The notes below the pieces were generated by a model, which was not told the origin of the DNA, did no database searches, and worked only from the letters and a program-made list of their open reading frames with translations. DNA of 64,000 nucleotides from Lucinisca nassula (Eukaryota > Mollusca > Bivalvia > Lucinida > Lucinidae): positions 72,134,738 to 72,198,737 of the forward strand of contig OY757010.1 of assembly GCA_963580285.1 (NCBI GenBank). Reading direction: 5' to 3'. A program made the translations under genes and the position numbers. Numbering within the stretch: the first letter of the stretch is position 1; each line of letters begins with the position of its first letter. Positions 33,312-44,769 of this stretch are shown here, one piece after another.

Positions 33312-34243
33312 AAATAGAAATGAAGGCAATGATCAGGAATAGATACAATTAATCCACAGCGCCCATCAGAGAACCAAAGAGAACGAAATACAAACATGAA
33401 ACAACTAGACCTTAATGGAAACATCAATAGCGGAAGGCCAAAAGGACATTTACTTTCCGACAAAATGGCCCATTGGCTATCCAAAACAAAAATACATGCG
33501 ACACACACTCAAAGACAAACCATAACAAAAATAAACCGCGATAGAGGAACTGCCTTGGAACGGTCAGTGAAACGAATTTGGAGGTCGGTGGTGGTGGGGG
33601 GGGGGGTTAAATCGATTTTACGCGGCCGCAATCCTCGCCCTGACTTCCGAATAATTAGTTCATCCGCATGAAGGCCTCCTAGCTCATCAGTGCAACATCT
33701 CCGAGAAAACAAAATTCAAACAACCACATAGATGAAACCACGCCGTGGACTCAACAACAAGAAACCAATGAAGAAAACCAACAGCTAGATTCCGATGGGC
33801 CCAACCAGACAGAACATCACGCACCAAACAACATTACATAGAATTAAATTCTCTATAATTCTCAGTAAGCCTTTATGCTGGAACCGACATAGACTCGGAG
33901 GCCTGACCCACCGGCGGGCAATTAAAGGGGGAAGTAAGCTGTCGACCGTGAATGGGTTGACTACCATGCATGCAGTCTGTTGTATAACATTTATGTTAAA
34001 CCCAACCTTTTTAATAATATCGAAGAATGATTTTATGAAATTGGGTGCTGAAGTAATTGCAAGTATATATATTTCTGAATTTATGTACTAAGTCACGATA
34101 TAAATCGTGTTCCGATAGACCTTGTTGCAGACGAGATTTAAGTCCAATACGCCGGAACCGTAAAGAATTTGAGGCCAGACTCACCGGCGTGCAATTCAAG
34201 AGGGAAGCAAGCTGTCGACCTAGATTGGGTTAACTACCATGCA
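33312..34243. other. Unidentified insertion in the LINE
   Basis: About 930 bp between LINE codons for YQPAP and YKEPTITV. It holds a G run at 33595-33606 and two diverged direct repeats of about 75 bp (33898-33973 and 34167-34243; shared AAGCTGTCGACC and ACTACCATGCAT). The right repeat abuts the resumed LINE, as expected if it is an element end. No coding sequence recognised. Confidence 0.6.
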
Positions 34244-34975
34244 TTACAAAGAGCCCACCATCACAGTGAATGGTCAAAGATTGCAAGTGGTAGACAAATT
34301 CACCTACCTTGGGAGCACAGAGTCGTTCACATTGATGTTGAAGTCAATGCCAGGACTGTCAAACCTAGTGCAGAATTTTGCCGACTACGTGGTAGTGGAC
34401 CGAAGTGGAATCAGACTTGACACAAAACTGAAAGTCTACATAGCTGTGGTGATGCCAACACTATTGTATGCATGTGAAAAATGGACAATTTACCAACGGC
34501 ACGCCAATAGACAGAAAAAGGCAGGGATGCAAAGTGTACACACTCTTCTGTAACTAGTACAGTTAAGATGGACATGCCATGTTACCCGGATGCCCGAGGA
34601 ACGTCTGCCAAAGAGAATTCTCTATGGAGAAACATTCCGATGGTGGTCATAAGAAGCGCTACAAGAACTTCAACATACCAACAGAGTCGTGGGAAAAAAT
34701 TGCACAGGACAGAGCAAAGTGGCGAGGCCTCATCAAAACAGGTGCTAGTGAATATGAGGCAAAACGAATCAGCGAAGCTGAGTAGAAACGGGCCCAGCGC
34801 AAAGCCAGAGCTGAGGTATCACCAAGCTGTCTTCCTCTAGCCGCTGTTGCTCTATCTGCAGCAGACAGTTCAGAGCTAGAATAGGTCTCATCAGTCACCT
34901 TAGAACACACAAACAGTAACATTTCACAAATGTGATTGTCTGGTCATTGTCAGTAATGATACACGAACTATTATA
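34244..34975 (+). pseudogene. LINE 3' end with zinc-finger remnant
   Basis: Encodes KEPTITVNGQRLQVVDKFTY, SGIRLDTKLKVY and LPTLLYACE-like MPTLLYACEKWT. After deletions it continues KKAGMQSVHTLL, FNIPTESWE and, at 34859-34911, CSRQFRARIGLISHLRTH, the remnant of a C-terminal zinc finger. Several frameshifts. The related copy is at 52042-53160. Confidence 0.9.
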
Positions 34976-35006
34976 GGTATTTCTGCAAATGTACTGAGAA
35001 TGTAAG

Positions 35007-35356
35007 TACATGCGAACTTCTATGGTTCGACCACCTTTGGGACCTCGAAAATCTGTTCGAGACAGGGGTAGTTCGCGCCACTGAGGGATACTGCCAGGAG
35101 GTATACGATATACTTTTGGACATCTTTTGGGTGTTATAAAATGAAAATGTATGCTGTGTGTACTCATTAGAATCGCCTCATCGAGGCGATTCTAATGAGT
35201 ACACACAGCATAAATTTGCAAGTAAAAAAGCCGAAAATCTCTTAAATTATCCCCACTCTTTCTTATATACAGGATTTCTCTAGGGGCTCAAACATGTGTT
35301 CGACTCAGCCATGGTAAACGAGCCATCGGTGTTCGAGCCAATGAAGTTCTACTGTA
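35007..35356. mobile_element. pogo-like MITE, third copy
   Basis: TACATGCGAACTTCTATGG start, CCTCGAAAATCTGTTCGAGAC, central hairpin with GAATCGCCTCATCGAGGCG, and a GAAGTTCTACTGTA end. The first terminus is diverged. Confidence 0.8.
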
Positions 35357-35905
35357 TTGGGGTTTAAAGGTTACACAGTGAGGTACTGAGCAGTCATTTT
35401 GTTCTTGAAAACTGGAGGTTTTCGTTAAAGGCAAGTAGTTTTAAAAAACTTTCTATTTTCTGAAACTGCACCCATTCTCCTAAAAACAATGGTATCCTTT
35501 GATTGAGGGTTCCCTCTTCTGTTTAATGTAATGAAAATTGGTAGCTTGCAGGAAAACCGGTTCCTAAGCGCTCAAGAACTTTTCAACTTTTTAAACAAAC
35601 ATTCACTTAGCTAATTTTCAGCAAAGTACGGATAAATATGGCCATGTGATAAATGGTTACTGTAAAATCCTAGAAATTCGGACACCTTGAGGACTTCCAT
35701 TAATTCTCCTTAACTTTTAACAAATTCTTTTCATGATCCAGCAACGAGTCCAAAAGGTGCATACGGATTGGCAAATGGTGTAGACCCTGATCAGACTGCT
35801 CCTGGAGGAGGAGCAGTCTGATTTGGGTCTGCACTATTTGCTTAGGCATACCCGTCCAAATACTTAGGATCATTACGGTATTTCATGACTTCCATATGAA
35901 ATGAG
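35357..35905. other. Mostly unassigned interval
   Basis: Contains a hairpin at about 35765-35855 (TGTAGACCCTGATCAGACTG, CTCCTGGAGGAG centre, complement GTCTGCACTATTTGC), the motif shared with the piggyBac-like MITEs. Otherwise nothing recognised. Confidence 0.5.
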
Positions 35906-35910
35906 CAGGT

Positions 35911-36147
35911 TTCTGTAGCTCAGTCCGATACATATCAGACTCGTGATCAGGAGGTTGCGGGTTCGACACCTGCCGGGTTGTCAACATTCATTATGAAGAG
36001 ATTGATCACGAAATATTTTCTAAGATCATTCTCTTCCTTCCACTGATTCAAGAAGGGCAGTTGTCAGGTTCTGACGAAACCATGTGCACTGTACTGGTTA
36101 ACCACATATGTGGAGTGTGGTTAGGTACCCGTAAACTTACCGGCTCC
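35911..36147 (+). mobile_element. tRNA-headed SINE (TCGACACCTGCC family)
   Basis: Box A-like TGTAGCTCAGTCCG and box B-like GGGTTCGACACC in tRNA order and spacing, then CGGGTTGTCAACATTC and CTTCCACTGATTCAAGAAG. The body matches 22286-22580. Confidence 0.75.
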
Positions 36148-36320
36148 ATGTAACCTAAAGCGTGTGAGTTGAGTCGTAACAAAGACATATGAAATGACCC
36201 TCACGACAGATCATCTTATTCATCATTGGGTTTGGAATGACATTCGCCATATTAAAAGTAGAAATAAGTTGCTCTTCCATGAGAACCTTTGCAAACTTTC
36301 TCTTGTTCAAAGATACACAC

Positions 36321-36599
36321 GGCCCCCGCCCATCGGGGCTAAAAGAAATATATGGGCTGCATGATGCTTCCACGCAGAGCTGAAGCCGACCCGCACACGA
36401 GTACTGGTAAACAGCTTAGAGGATCTAAGCCTGCCCAAGCAAAGCGGTGCGGGTCAGCCGGTCCATGCTTATAAACCCTATTGGTTTCATTGGGCGACAG
36501 GGCTTGATATGTCATTTCATCTCAATGTCGGGTAAAAGTCCCACAAAATGACCTTTACAGTGTTGACGGGGACGTTTAACCTCAAATCAAACAATCAAA
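36321..36599 (+). mobile_element. SINE-like retroposon (CCCGCCCAT family)
   Basis: GGCCCCCGCCCATCGGGGC head; ends GACGTTTAACCTCAAATC; a short deletion follows AAAAGTCCCACAAAATG. Confidence 0.85.
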
Positions 36600-36691
36600 G
36601 ATACACAAGAATTGCTGAAAGTGTTGCCTCCCTTTGACGTATATCCATTGACCATAACATCATGTATTTGTTTTGTTTTTTTTTTAATTAG

Positions 36692-36972
36692 GGTTAAAGG
36701 TCCCCGTCCACACTATTTAGGTCATTTTGGAGACGTTACTTCGAATTTTGTGGGATTTTACCCGACATTGGGGTGAAATGACTTCTCAAGCCCTGCCGCC
36801 CAATGAAACCAGAAGGCTTACATGCATTGAACGATCTGACTCGCACCGGTTTGCATGGGCAGGCTTAGTTCTTCTAAGCAGTTTACCAGTACTCGTGTGT
36901 TGTCAGATTCAGCTCTGCGTGGAAGCACCATGCAGCCCAGTGTATTTCTACAAGACCCGATTGGCGGGGGTG
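36692..36972 (-). mobile_element. SINE-like retroposon (CCCGCCCAT family), reverse
   Basis: Reads GTTAAAGGTCCCCGTCCACAC to CCCGATTGGCGGGG on the plus strand, the reverse complement of the family. A family 1 MITE follows at about 37029. Confidence 0.8.
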
Positions 36973-37028
36973 AAGCAAAATCACGTAAACGAGTCTGTGA
37001 AATGAACACCCTATATAGAGAAAATTGG

Positions 37029-37230
37029 GTTCGTTACGAAATCACGCCTATACAAATGCATTGTAAACTTTACCGCCGAAAAAAAACGAATATTTTAAGA
37101 TGAAAAATTGTGATATATTTCTTATTTCTGCTCAAAATATAGATTGTTGGTGCTCGTTAGAATCGCCTCGATGAGGCTGTTCTAATGAGTACCCAAAATC
37201 TTTATTTTAGAGCAGAAATAATAAAATCTT
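37029..37230. mobile_element. Foldback MITE family 1
   Basis: TTACGAAATCACGCCTATAC, TGTAAACTTTACCGCCG, TTTCTGCTCAAAATATAG, central GAATCGCCTCGATGAGG, then ATTTTAGAGCAGAAATAA. The distal right arm is lost at about 37230. Confidence 0.8.
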
Positions 37231-37311
37231 GAGCGCACAGTCGATGGCACGCCATCGCAAATCCCCACGCCTCTGGCAGAGCCAAATATAAGGCTGTTGT
37301 TGCACGCACTG

Positions 37312-37900
37312 GTTGGTGTCATTGAATGCATCTTATCATAAAGAACAATAATATATATGGTTTCTGGGTGGGGATCTGAAAGGTTTCTGAGATATAAGTC
37401 CTTATATGGAATGGTGGGTGGGGCATGGTCCTGGCGCACCCCAGGGGACCTCCGGGTTTGTGTCACTGAAAGCGTCTTGTCATAAAGAACAAGAGTATAT
37501 ATGGTTTAGGGGTGGGGATCTGAATGTTTTCTGAAACATATGTCCTTTTATTAAATTTATGGGTGAGGCATGGCACTGGTGCAACCCATGGATCACCCTA
37601 GTTGGCGTCTCTAAATGTGTCTTATCATCAGGAACAAGAATATATATGGTTCAGGGGTGGGGATCTGAACGGTTTCTGAGATATAAGGCCTTTTGGAAAT
37701 GGAGGGGGTTGGGCATGGCCCCGGCGTACCTCCGCGGAACACCAGGTAAGTGTCACTAAAAGCGTCTTATTATAAGGAACAAGAAAATATATCGCTTAGT
37801 GGTGGGGATCTTAACAGTTTCTCAAATATTAGGCTTTTTCTAAATTGGAGTGGGTGGGGCAAGGCCCAGGCGCAACCAAATTTAACGCTGCTGTTGCACG
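37312..37900. repeat. Tandem repeat, about 147 bp, four copies
   Basis: Units near 37312, 37461, 37609 and 37753 share GTCACTAAAAGCGTCTTAT-like sequence, AAGAACAAGAGTATATATGG and GGTGGGGATCTGAA. The last is followed by GGAGATAGGTGACGGACGGACG, a motif also seen at the ends of the arrays at 17560 and 44400. Confidence 0.85.
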
Positions 37901-38097
37901 CTCTCATCATGTAAGGAAGCTATGCACCAAATTTGGTTGCATTCCGGCCAGTGGAGATAGGTGACGGACGGACGGACGAATGAAGGCATTCACAATATCC
38001 CCTTAAGCTTTTTTTAAAAGCATGGGGATATTAAGGATTAGCCTGTAAACCCCAGTTTTACTATACAAAAGGGGGATTCAAGGGGGCAAAATTATCA

Positions 38098-38701
38098 ACA
38101 CGTGAACAAGTCCGTGAAATAAAGACCCCCTAAACCCTACTTTATATAGAGAAAACTGGGGTTTATGGATTTAAACATTATTTTCCGTATCTCTGCTCCA
38201 AGACATAGGTTGTCGGTACTCGTTAGAACCGTCTCAATGAGGCAGTTCTAACGAGCACCAAAACTTATGTTCTGAATATAAATAAGAAAAATATTACAAA
38301 TTTTCATCAGAAAAAAATACCTTTTATGAGTTATTAAAAAAATGCACTATATCACACGGATGTGTTATCATAATGATAAACGTATTTTCATGATGTTACA
38401 GAGTTTCTTATTTCCGCTCCAAAACATAGGTTAACACACCCGTGCGACATAGTGCATTTTTCACATCTCCAAAATGACAACTTTTCTGATAAAAATCCTT
38501 GATATTTTTCTTATAAATGTTCATAACATAGGTTGTGTGTACTCGTTAGAACCGCCTCATTGAGGCGGTTCTAACGAGTACCCACAACCTATGTTTTGGA
38601 GCAGAAATGAAAAAGATTACGAATACCCCCATAAACCCCAGTTTTCTTTATATAAAGTGGGGTTTAGGGGGTCTTCATTTCACGGACTTGTTCACGTGAT
38701 G
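38098..38701. mobile_element. Two adjacent foldback MITEs, family 2
   Basis: First copy 38098-38375 (ACACGTGAACAAGTCCG to ATGTGTTATCATAATG), second about 38403-38701 in the opposite sense (AACACACCCGTGCGAC to TTGTTCACGTGATG). The second has a perfect central hairpin (GTACTCGTTAGAACCGCCTC and its complement). Fragments continue to about 38780. Confidence 0.8.
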
Positions 38702-38931
38702 TGGTACTCGTTAGAGAACCAGAAATCCATGTTAAGACTGCATAAGAAACATATCACAAATTTTCATCAGCAAAAAAAAAATGATCGTTTCGAAGACATG
38801 CATGAATGCCCTAAGTTGCATGTGTGTGCAATTTTCTCAGGTGCGTGAAGAAAAATTGCCAACACATCATGTATCTTAATGAGTCCGCGAAATGAACATC
38901 CCCTAAACCCCTCTTTATCTGGCTCAGGTCA

Positions 38932-39053
38932 CAAGTTCTGCAAGGGAAAGTCAGGTGGTTTTTCTCAGGGTACTCCGGTCTTCGCCCACCTCTGATTAAC
39001 GATCGGCTCGATATCTTGAAAGGGCCGTAAAAACCAAAACCAGAACAAAAACG
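38932..39053 (+). mobile_element. tRNA-type SINE, 5' truncated
   Basis: AAGTTCTGCAAGGGAAAGTC, AGGTGGTTTTTCTCAGGG, TTAACGATCGGCTCGATAT, AAGGGCCGTAAAAACC. It matches the body of the SINE at 63268-63496 and lacks the tRNA head. Confidence 0.85.
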
Positions 39054-39139
39054 CACTTTACATACAGACAACATGGGTTAACAGGGATTTACATTATTTT
39101 TCGTATTTCTGTTCAAAGACATAGATTAATGGTTCTCCT

Positions 39140-39305
39140 TTAAACTCACATTTTATATAGTAAAATAGGGGTTTACAGTGGTTTGCATTATTTTCCTTAT
39201 TTCTGCTCAAAACATAGATTGTAGGTATTCGTTAGAACCACCTCGCCGAGGCGGTTCTAACGAGTTCCGACACTCTACATTTAGAGCAGAAATATGAAAA
39301 ATATG
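39140..39305. mobile_element. Foldback MITE family 1, partial
   Basis: TATATAGTAAAATAGGGG, TTATTTCTGCTCAAAACATAG, then GAACCACCTCGCCGAGGCG and TTTAGAGCAGAAATATG. Confidence 0.7.
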
Positions 39306-39476
39306 AAAAATATACATATATATCTGAAAACTTCCATTTTTTATTTCTTTGGTGGAAAAATTTTCCAACATGTCGTGTTTTCTTAATGTATGTTTCGGTT
39401 TGGAGCACTCTAGAAAAAAAATCATCATAAAATTTTCGAAATGCACAGGGGTGCGTTATCGTAATGGTTTTTCGCA

Positions 39477-39764
39477 AGGCATTACGAACACACGCCTATT
39501 CAAATACATTGTAAATTTTACCGCCTAAAAACAAAGATCTTAAGATGAAAAATGTGTGATTTTTTCCTTATTTCTGCTCAAAATATAGATTGTGGGTACA
39601 TGTTAGAACCGCCTCATCGAGGCGGTTCCAACAAGTACCGACAATCTATATTTTAGAGCAGAAATAAGAAAAATAAGGTTTACCCCTCTAAAGCCCAGTT
39701 TTACAATATAAAAGTGGGGTTCGTGGGGGTTAGAATTATATAGGCGTATTTTCCTGATGGAAAT
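39477..39764. mobile_element. Foldback MITE family 1, full-length reference
   Basis: CATTACGAACACACGCC to TATAGGCGTATTTTCCTGATG. The left arm has AATTTTACCGCC and TTTCTGCTCAAAATATAG. The core hairpin is GAACCGCCTCATCGAGGCGG. The right arm has AGAGCAGAAATAAG and an AAGCCCAGTTTTAC...AAAAGTGGGGTT hairpin. About 288 bp, non-coding. Confidence 0.88.
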
Positions 39765-39986
39765 AACTTAGGTTGCTTGTTGTACACTTTACAGAAGCAT
39801 GTCGACAAAAATGCATTTTTTGTTTGGACAAAATAACTTGTTCCTTGTGCTCGAACTTGACAAATCTTTCCCTTACGAATGGACCCGTATTAATTAGGGA
39901 GAAAATAAAATCGAAATGTCGCCTCCAATGACGGTGAACTTCGATTATCCTTATGTTAAAAATTTTCACATGGCAGTTCCATTGTC

Positions 39987-40196
39987 TTATGTTTTTACAA
40001 AACCATTTTCCTTCTGATTGCCATCTTCAATATACCCAAGATTGTCCATTTCCAATTCTGTATTGTGCTTATCTATATGCCCTGTTGAAATGGTATATGG
40101 TATTCCGATATCTGTGGGTCGCTTGTAACGTTCGCCTCTATTTTCTTCTAGAGCCGGTCCCCATTTAGACATTGGTGATGTGACATCGGACATCAG
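39987..40196 (-). CDS. SLC6 transporter, last coding exon (C-terminal tail)
   Basis: Follows an acceptor TTTTCTTTTCACAG on the minus strand and encodes 69 residues plus TAA. It starts LMSDVTSPMSKWGPALEENR and continues GERYKRP, then a polar tail ending GFVKT. The WGPAL..NRGERY segment matches the cytoplasmic tail of glycine-transporter-like SLC6 proteins (GlyT1/GlyT2 group). The phase (0) agrees with the donor at 48205. The intron between is 8.0 kb and full of repeats. I did not find a convincing poly(A) signal. Confidence 0.9.
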   Translation of the reverse strand: MMSDVTSPMSKWGPALEENRGERYKRPTDIGIPYTISTGHIDKHNTELEMDNLGYIEDGNQKENGFVKT

Positions 40197-40406
40197 CTGT
40201 GAAAAGAAAATCCATATTTTTAAGATTTTCGACCGCACTGGAAGCTGACTGGAACATCTTTAGAACTGTTAGAAGGCGCGTATTCTGGCGTATTATATCC
40301 GCGCATATTGGAAGAAACAGGAGTAACAGAGAAAACCACTGACAACAAGTAAAAGAGTAAAGTTTCAATAAACTGCTATTTTGAAAAAGTTAAGTGAAAC
40401 AACACG

Positions 40407-40905
40407 CTTTATCATATGACGTCGCGTCTGAGAGTGTAATAACGTCATGTATTATTTTCGATAATCCACTAGTGGATTAAATATGCAAATTAGCTAGTTA
40501 CGTCCCGTAACGTTACATGTACGACGTCCTTAATGACGTTGCGTTTACTAACGGCGGAATGTTGACATTTTTGTAAACAATCGTGAATAAAATACACTTT
40601 TAAAGTCATATGATAAATAGAATCTTGCATTCGTGCTCATGTATTATTAAATTTATTAAACTCGTTGAGAAAAAGGGATAAAATGCTCGGCAAAGCCTCG
40701 CATTTTATCCCTTTTCCTCAACTCGTTTAATAAATTCAATAATACATGAGCACTCATGTAAGATCCTCTGTGTCAACAATTTATTAAACTCGTCGAGGAA
40801 AAGGGATAAAATGCTCGGCAAAGCCTCGCATTTTATCCCTTTTCCTCAACATTTTAATAAATTCAATAATACATGAGCACTCATGTAAGATCCTCTATAT
40901 CAATA
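40407..40905. mobile_element. Palindromic element, left copy of inverted pair
   Basis: Begins CTTTATCATATGACGTCGCG, includes TGCAAATTAGCTAGTTACG, then a hairpin pairing GGGATAAAATGCTCGGC with CTCGCATTTTATCCC. The hairpin part is duplicated (about 40640-40770 and 40777-40890). Ends CATGTAAGATCCT. The inverted counterpart is 48383-48774. Confidence 0.8.
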
Positions 40906-41270
40906 CATTTAAAATTTAACAAAGTAAAACATATTGCTAACAAGTTAATATTACAAGAACTAAGAGAAGCATCTCTAACAATACACGTTTCCAAGTTGCG
41001 TTAAGAAAGCGTATTGTTTGGCGCATTGCACAAGACGCCAACCTAGCATAATGATAGCGCATTTTTTACGCATTGTATACGTTTTGCTTCATTTCTTTTT
41101 CATATCGGTAGGTGACTTTTCAGATCTTTATAAAATATATATTGTTCAACTTTTCGATGTTGCGTAAATGATTTGAGCTGTCTGTTTTAAGTGGACACTT
41201 CTATTGTTATTTGTTGAACACGACAGAAACAATGTCCTAAATATACCACCGTATAATAGCATTCAAATAT
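40906..41270. other. Unassigned interval
   Basis: AT-rich intron sequence of the SLC6 gene. No repeat or RNA recognised. Confidence 0.4.
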
Positions 41271-41274
41271 ATTG

Positions 41275-41575
41275 GTCTGTGTGTGTGGGTTTAACGTCGC
41301 TTTCAACATTTTTTCAGTCATATCACAACGGTGTCTGGTTGCGACAGGGAGCTCAATGCTCACTTTAAAAGTGCTGTCTCACACATTACATGGTACCACA
41401 CCAAGTCACGTTATTCTGACACTGGGTCGACCAGTCCTAGCTCTACCCCGTAAATCTGAGTGCCAAGCGAGGAGCAGCTAGTACCATTTTTAACGACTTT
41501 GGTATGTCGCGGCCCGTAATCGAACCCGTGACCTCCCGTTCCCCTGAGCGGACACTCTACCAACTGAGCTATCAA
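41275..41575 (-). mobile_element. tRNA-headed SINE, reverse, full length
   Basis: On the minus strand: TAGCTCAGTTGGTAGAGTG (box A) and GGGTTCGATTACG (box B), tRNA-like spacing, then a body with CTTGGTGTGGTACC and a 3' end AAGCGACGTTAAACCC with CA repeats. The 3' end is typical of mollusc retroposons. Confidence 0.85.
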
Positions 41576-41729
41576 ATATATAGGTAAAATATAACGGCCA
41601 ACAAATGAAACTTTTCAGATGAAAAAAAATATTGATATTTTATTTATATTCTGCACAAAACCTCTCGCTGAGGCTGTTCTAACGTCTGGAAACCACAATC
41701 TATGTTTTTCATTTAACAAAACAAGCGGA

Positions 41730-43275
41730 CCATGATGGTCATATATCGCTCACCTGAGCTTAGATATTTACATGTGATTCCCGGGACGGGGCAACTTTTG
41801 GCCCAATGTCTATAATTTGAACCATCTTGGTAGAGGTTCACTAAATGAAGCTTAATATCAAATATCATAGGCATTGGCCTTCTGGTTTCAGATAAAAACA
41901 TTCTCAGATGTTTTCCCTATATAGGCCTATGCAAAATATATGGGCACTGTGGCGGGGCCATTTTTGGCCTCTACGTGATATTTTGAACAGTCTTGGAAGA
42001 GGTCCACTAGATAAAGCTTAATACCAAACATAAAAGATCTACGCCTTTTGGTTTCAGACAAGAATATTTTTAAAGGTATTCCCTATATTTGCTTATGTAA
42101 AACCCCGGACAGCGCCATTTTGGCCAGAGGGATATGACTTGATCGTTCTTGGTAGAGCTCCACTACATGAAGATTCATACCAAATATCAAAGACCTGGGC
42201 CTTCTGGTTTTAGACAAGAAATTGTTTAAAGATTTTCCCTAACCAATGTAAAGCATGTGGGCCCTGGGGCTAGGCCATTTTTGACTCCAGGACTATAATT
42301 ACAGCAATCTTGGTAGAGGTCTATTAGATGAAGCGTCATTTCAAAAATCAAATACCTGGGCCTTCTGATTTCAGACAAGTAGCTTCTCAAAGGTTTTCCC
42401 AATAAAAGCCTATATAAACCAGTGGGCCCCGGGGCAGGGTCATTATTGGACCCAGGGCTATATTTTGAACTATCTCTGTAAAGGTCCACTAGATGAAGTT
42501 CCATACTAAATGTCAAAGACCTGTGCATTCTGGTTCCAGACAAAAAAATCTTAAAGGGTTTTCCTATATAAGCCTATGTAAAACCAGTGGGTCCTGGTGC
42601 GGGGTCATTTTTGAACACACTTGGTGGAGGTCAACTAAATGAAGCTTCATACCAAATATCCTGAGCCTTCTGGTTTCAGACAAGAAGATTTTTAAAGGTT
42701 TTCCCTGTTACATGCCTATTTAAAATCAATGGGCCCCGGCGCGTGGGCATATTTGACCCCAGGGCTATTGTTTGAACAAACTTGGTAGAGGTAAACTAGA
42801 TAAAGCTTCATACCAAATATCACAGACCGGGGCCTTCTGGTTTTAGACAAGAAGATTTTTAAAAACATTACCTATTATAAGCCTATGTAAACCCGGTGGG
42901 CCCCGGGGCATTTTTTGCCCAAGGGCTATATTTTGAACAATCTTGGTAGAGGTCCACTAGATGATGCTTCATACCAAATATCAAAGACCATGGCCTTCTG
43001 GTTTCAGACAAGAAGATTGTTAAAGATTTTCCCTATTATAAGCCTATGTAAAACCAGTGGGCCCCGGCAGTGGGCATTTTTGGCCCCAAGGCTATTATTT
43101 GAACAAACGTGGTAGAGGTCCACTAGGTGAAGCTTCATACCAAATAATAAAGACCTGGGCCTTATGGTTTTAGACAAGAAGATTTTTAAAGATTTTCCCT
43201 AATATAAGCCTATGTAAACCCGGTGGGCCCCGGCGCCCCGGGGAATTTTGTGGCCCCAGGGCTATAATTTGAATA
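41730..43275. repeat. Tandem array, about 160 bp, roughly ten copies
   Basis: Each unit has CTTGGTAGAGGTCCACTAG, GAAGCTTCATACCAAATATC, GGCCTTCTGGTTTCAGACAA, AAGCCTATGTAAAACC and a GTGGGCCCCGG centre. Anchors fall near 41830, 41990, 42150, 42309, 42474, 42618, 42780, 42942 and 43110. Copies diverge by point changes and short indels. Confidence 0.92.
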
Positions 43276-43810
43276 TACACACCTGCTTGAAGTCATTATC
43301 ATTATCCTTCCATGAAGTATTAATCCATATCGAAGCCCACGAGGAAAATAAGTGAATCACTATCCCCCTATTTGTTTTTTCTTCCAATACTTCTACGTCC
43401 ACATTTTTTTTTAAACTACATGACCTCGTTTTTTTTCTATGGAGAGGTAGGTTCCTATCTACCTGTCAAGCCTGAAAAGTCCGTGCAGAAATGTTACGCT
43501 TCAGTGCAGTTTAACCTGATAATTTGTTGAATGAGTTTACAAACCCCAGTCAGCCACTCCCATTTTGCTCAGTACTTTTGCTTCGTTTTCACTGAAGCTA
43601 TAGTAAACTTTTAGATGATTCTGTAGACATGGAAGGAAATTTGAAATAGTGCCACAAAAAGAGAAAATACATGTTCTCCCCAGTAAGGACATACAGTTCT
43701 TAAAGTTGCATAATTTTGCCTAAATATACCTGGTCCTCGTTACTGCTAACTACTAAAACTTAACGCACATTCTCTATCATAGAGTAATGTGTATTTTCCT
43801 CATATGTCGT
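43276..43810. other. Unassigned interval
   Basis: No gene, RNA or repeat recognised in this intron stretch. Confidence 0.4.
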
Positions 43811-43813
43811 GCT

Positions 43814-43925
43814 TTTTTTTTTTTTTGGTTTTGGGTTTACCGCCCTTTCAAGATTATTTCACTCATATCGAGCCGATCGTTAATCAGAAGTGGGCGAAAA
43901 CCGGAGTACCCGGAGAAAAATCATA
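43814..43925 (-). mobile_element. tRNA-type SINE, reverse, truncated
   Basis: T run, then TTTACCGCCCTTTCAAG, ATATCGAGCCGATCG, GGGCGAAAACCGGAGTACCC. It is the 3' half of the SINE seen in full at 63268-63496. Confidence 0.8.
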
Positions 43926-43957
43926 TGTCATGCTATATGTCTTGAGAGAATAAAAGT

Positions 43958-43987
<30 letters not shown>

Positions 43988-43989
<2 letters not shown>

Positions 43990-44270
43990 AACACTCTTGG
44001 TAGAGGTCCATTAGATGAAGCTTCATACCAAATATCAAAGACCTTGGCCTTCTGGTTTCAGACAAGAAGATTTTTAAATGTTTTTCCCTATTTTAAGCCT
44101 ATGTAAAACCAGTGGGCTCCGGTGCGGGGGCAGTTGAGGCTCAAGGGCTTTAATTTGAACAATCTTGGTAGAGGTCTACTAGATGACGCTTCATACCAAA
44201 TATCAAAGACCAAGGGCTTCTGGTTTCAGACAAGAAGGTTTTAAAGGTTTTTTTTTCTTATTTTCTCGGT
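43988..44270. repeat. Outlying part of the 160-bp array
   Basis: Two more units (anchors near 43993 and 44163) preceded by a (GTCT)n run at 43958-43988. They end in TTTTGTTGCCACGGCAACCAG and an end module with GGACGGACGG and GGAGCCTCGGGCTC (to about 44500). Confidence 0.8.
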
Positions 44271-44769
44271 TTTGTTGCCACGGCAACCAGAGTTCTGCAT
44301 GTAATGGAATTTTTGGACAACTTTGAGAGAAGACCAACCAAAGATCATTTCTATCAAATTTGGTCAAAATGTGTTCAGTGGTTTATGGGGAGATGTCGTT
44401 TAAAAGAATTGTGGATGAACAGACAGACGGAGGGACGACGATAACGGACGGACGGTGAGCGATCACAATAGCCCCCTCGGAGCCTCGGGCTCAGGTGAGA
44501 TAAATAAAAACAAATTGTGTGTACCTTTGTAAACCCAGTGGGGTTTAAGGGGGTCAAAATTATATGGGCGTGTTTGCGTGATGGACAAGCGCATTTCCCT
44601 TGCCGAAGTGTGTCAGGTCTTTTTCATGCTATTTTAATGATCTTTTCAGCAAAAGGTGTAGACCCTAACCAGACGCTGCATACTGTGGTGTCTGATCTTA
44701 GTCTAAATAGAAGTAGAGGCAATGATCAGGAATCGCAAAAATAAACTGCTTCCTATGTCCCATTTAAGC

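Noticed and set aside
33023..33508. 161-codon minus-strand frame across the 3' LTR edge
   Set aside because: It spans the LTR/LINE junction, contains no domain, and is open by chance.
41515..41572. tRNA gene on the minus strand
   Set aside because: Box A and box B are good, but the sequence continues into a SINE body and a retroposon tail, and the acceptor stem is not formed.
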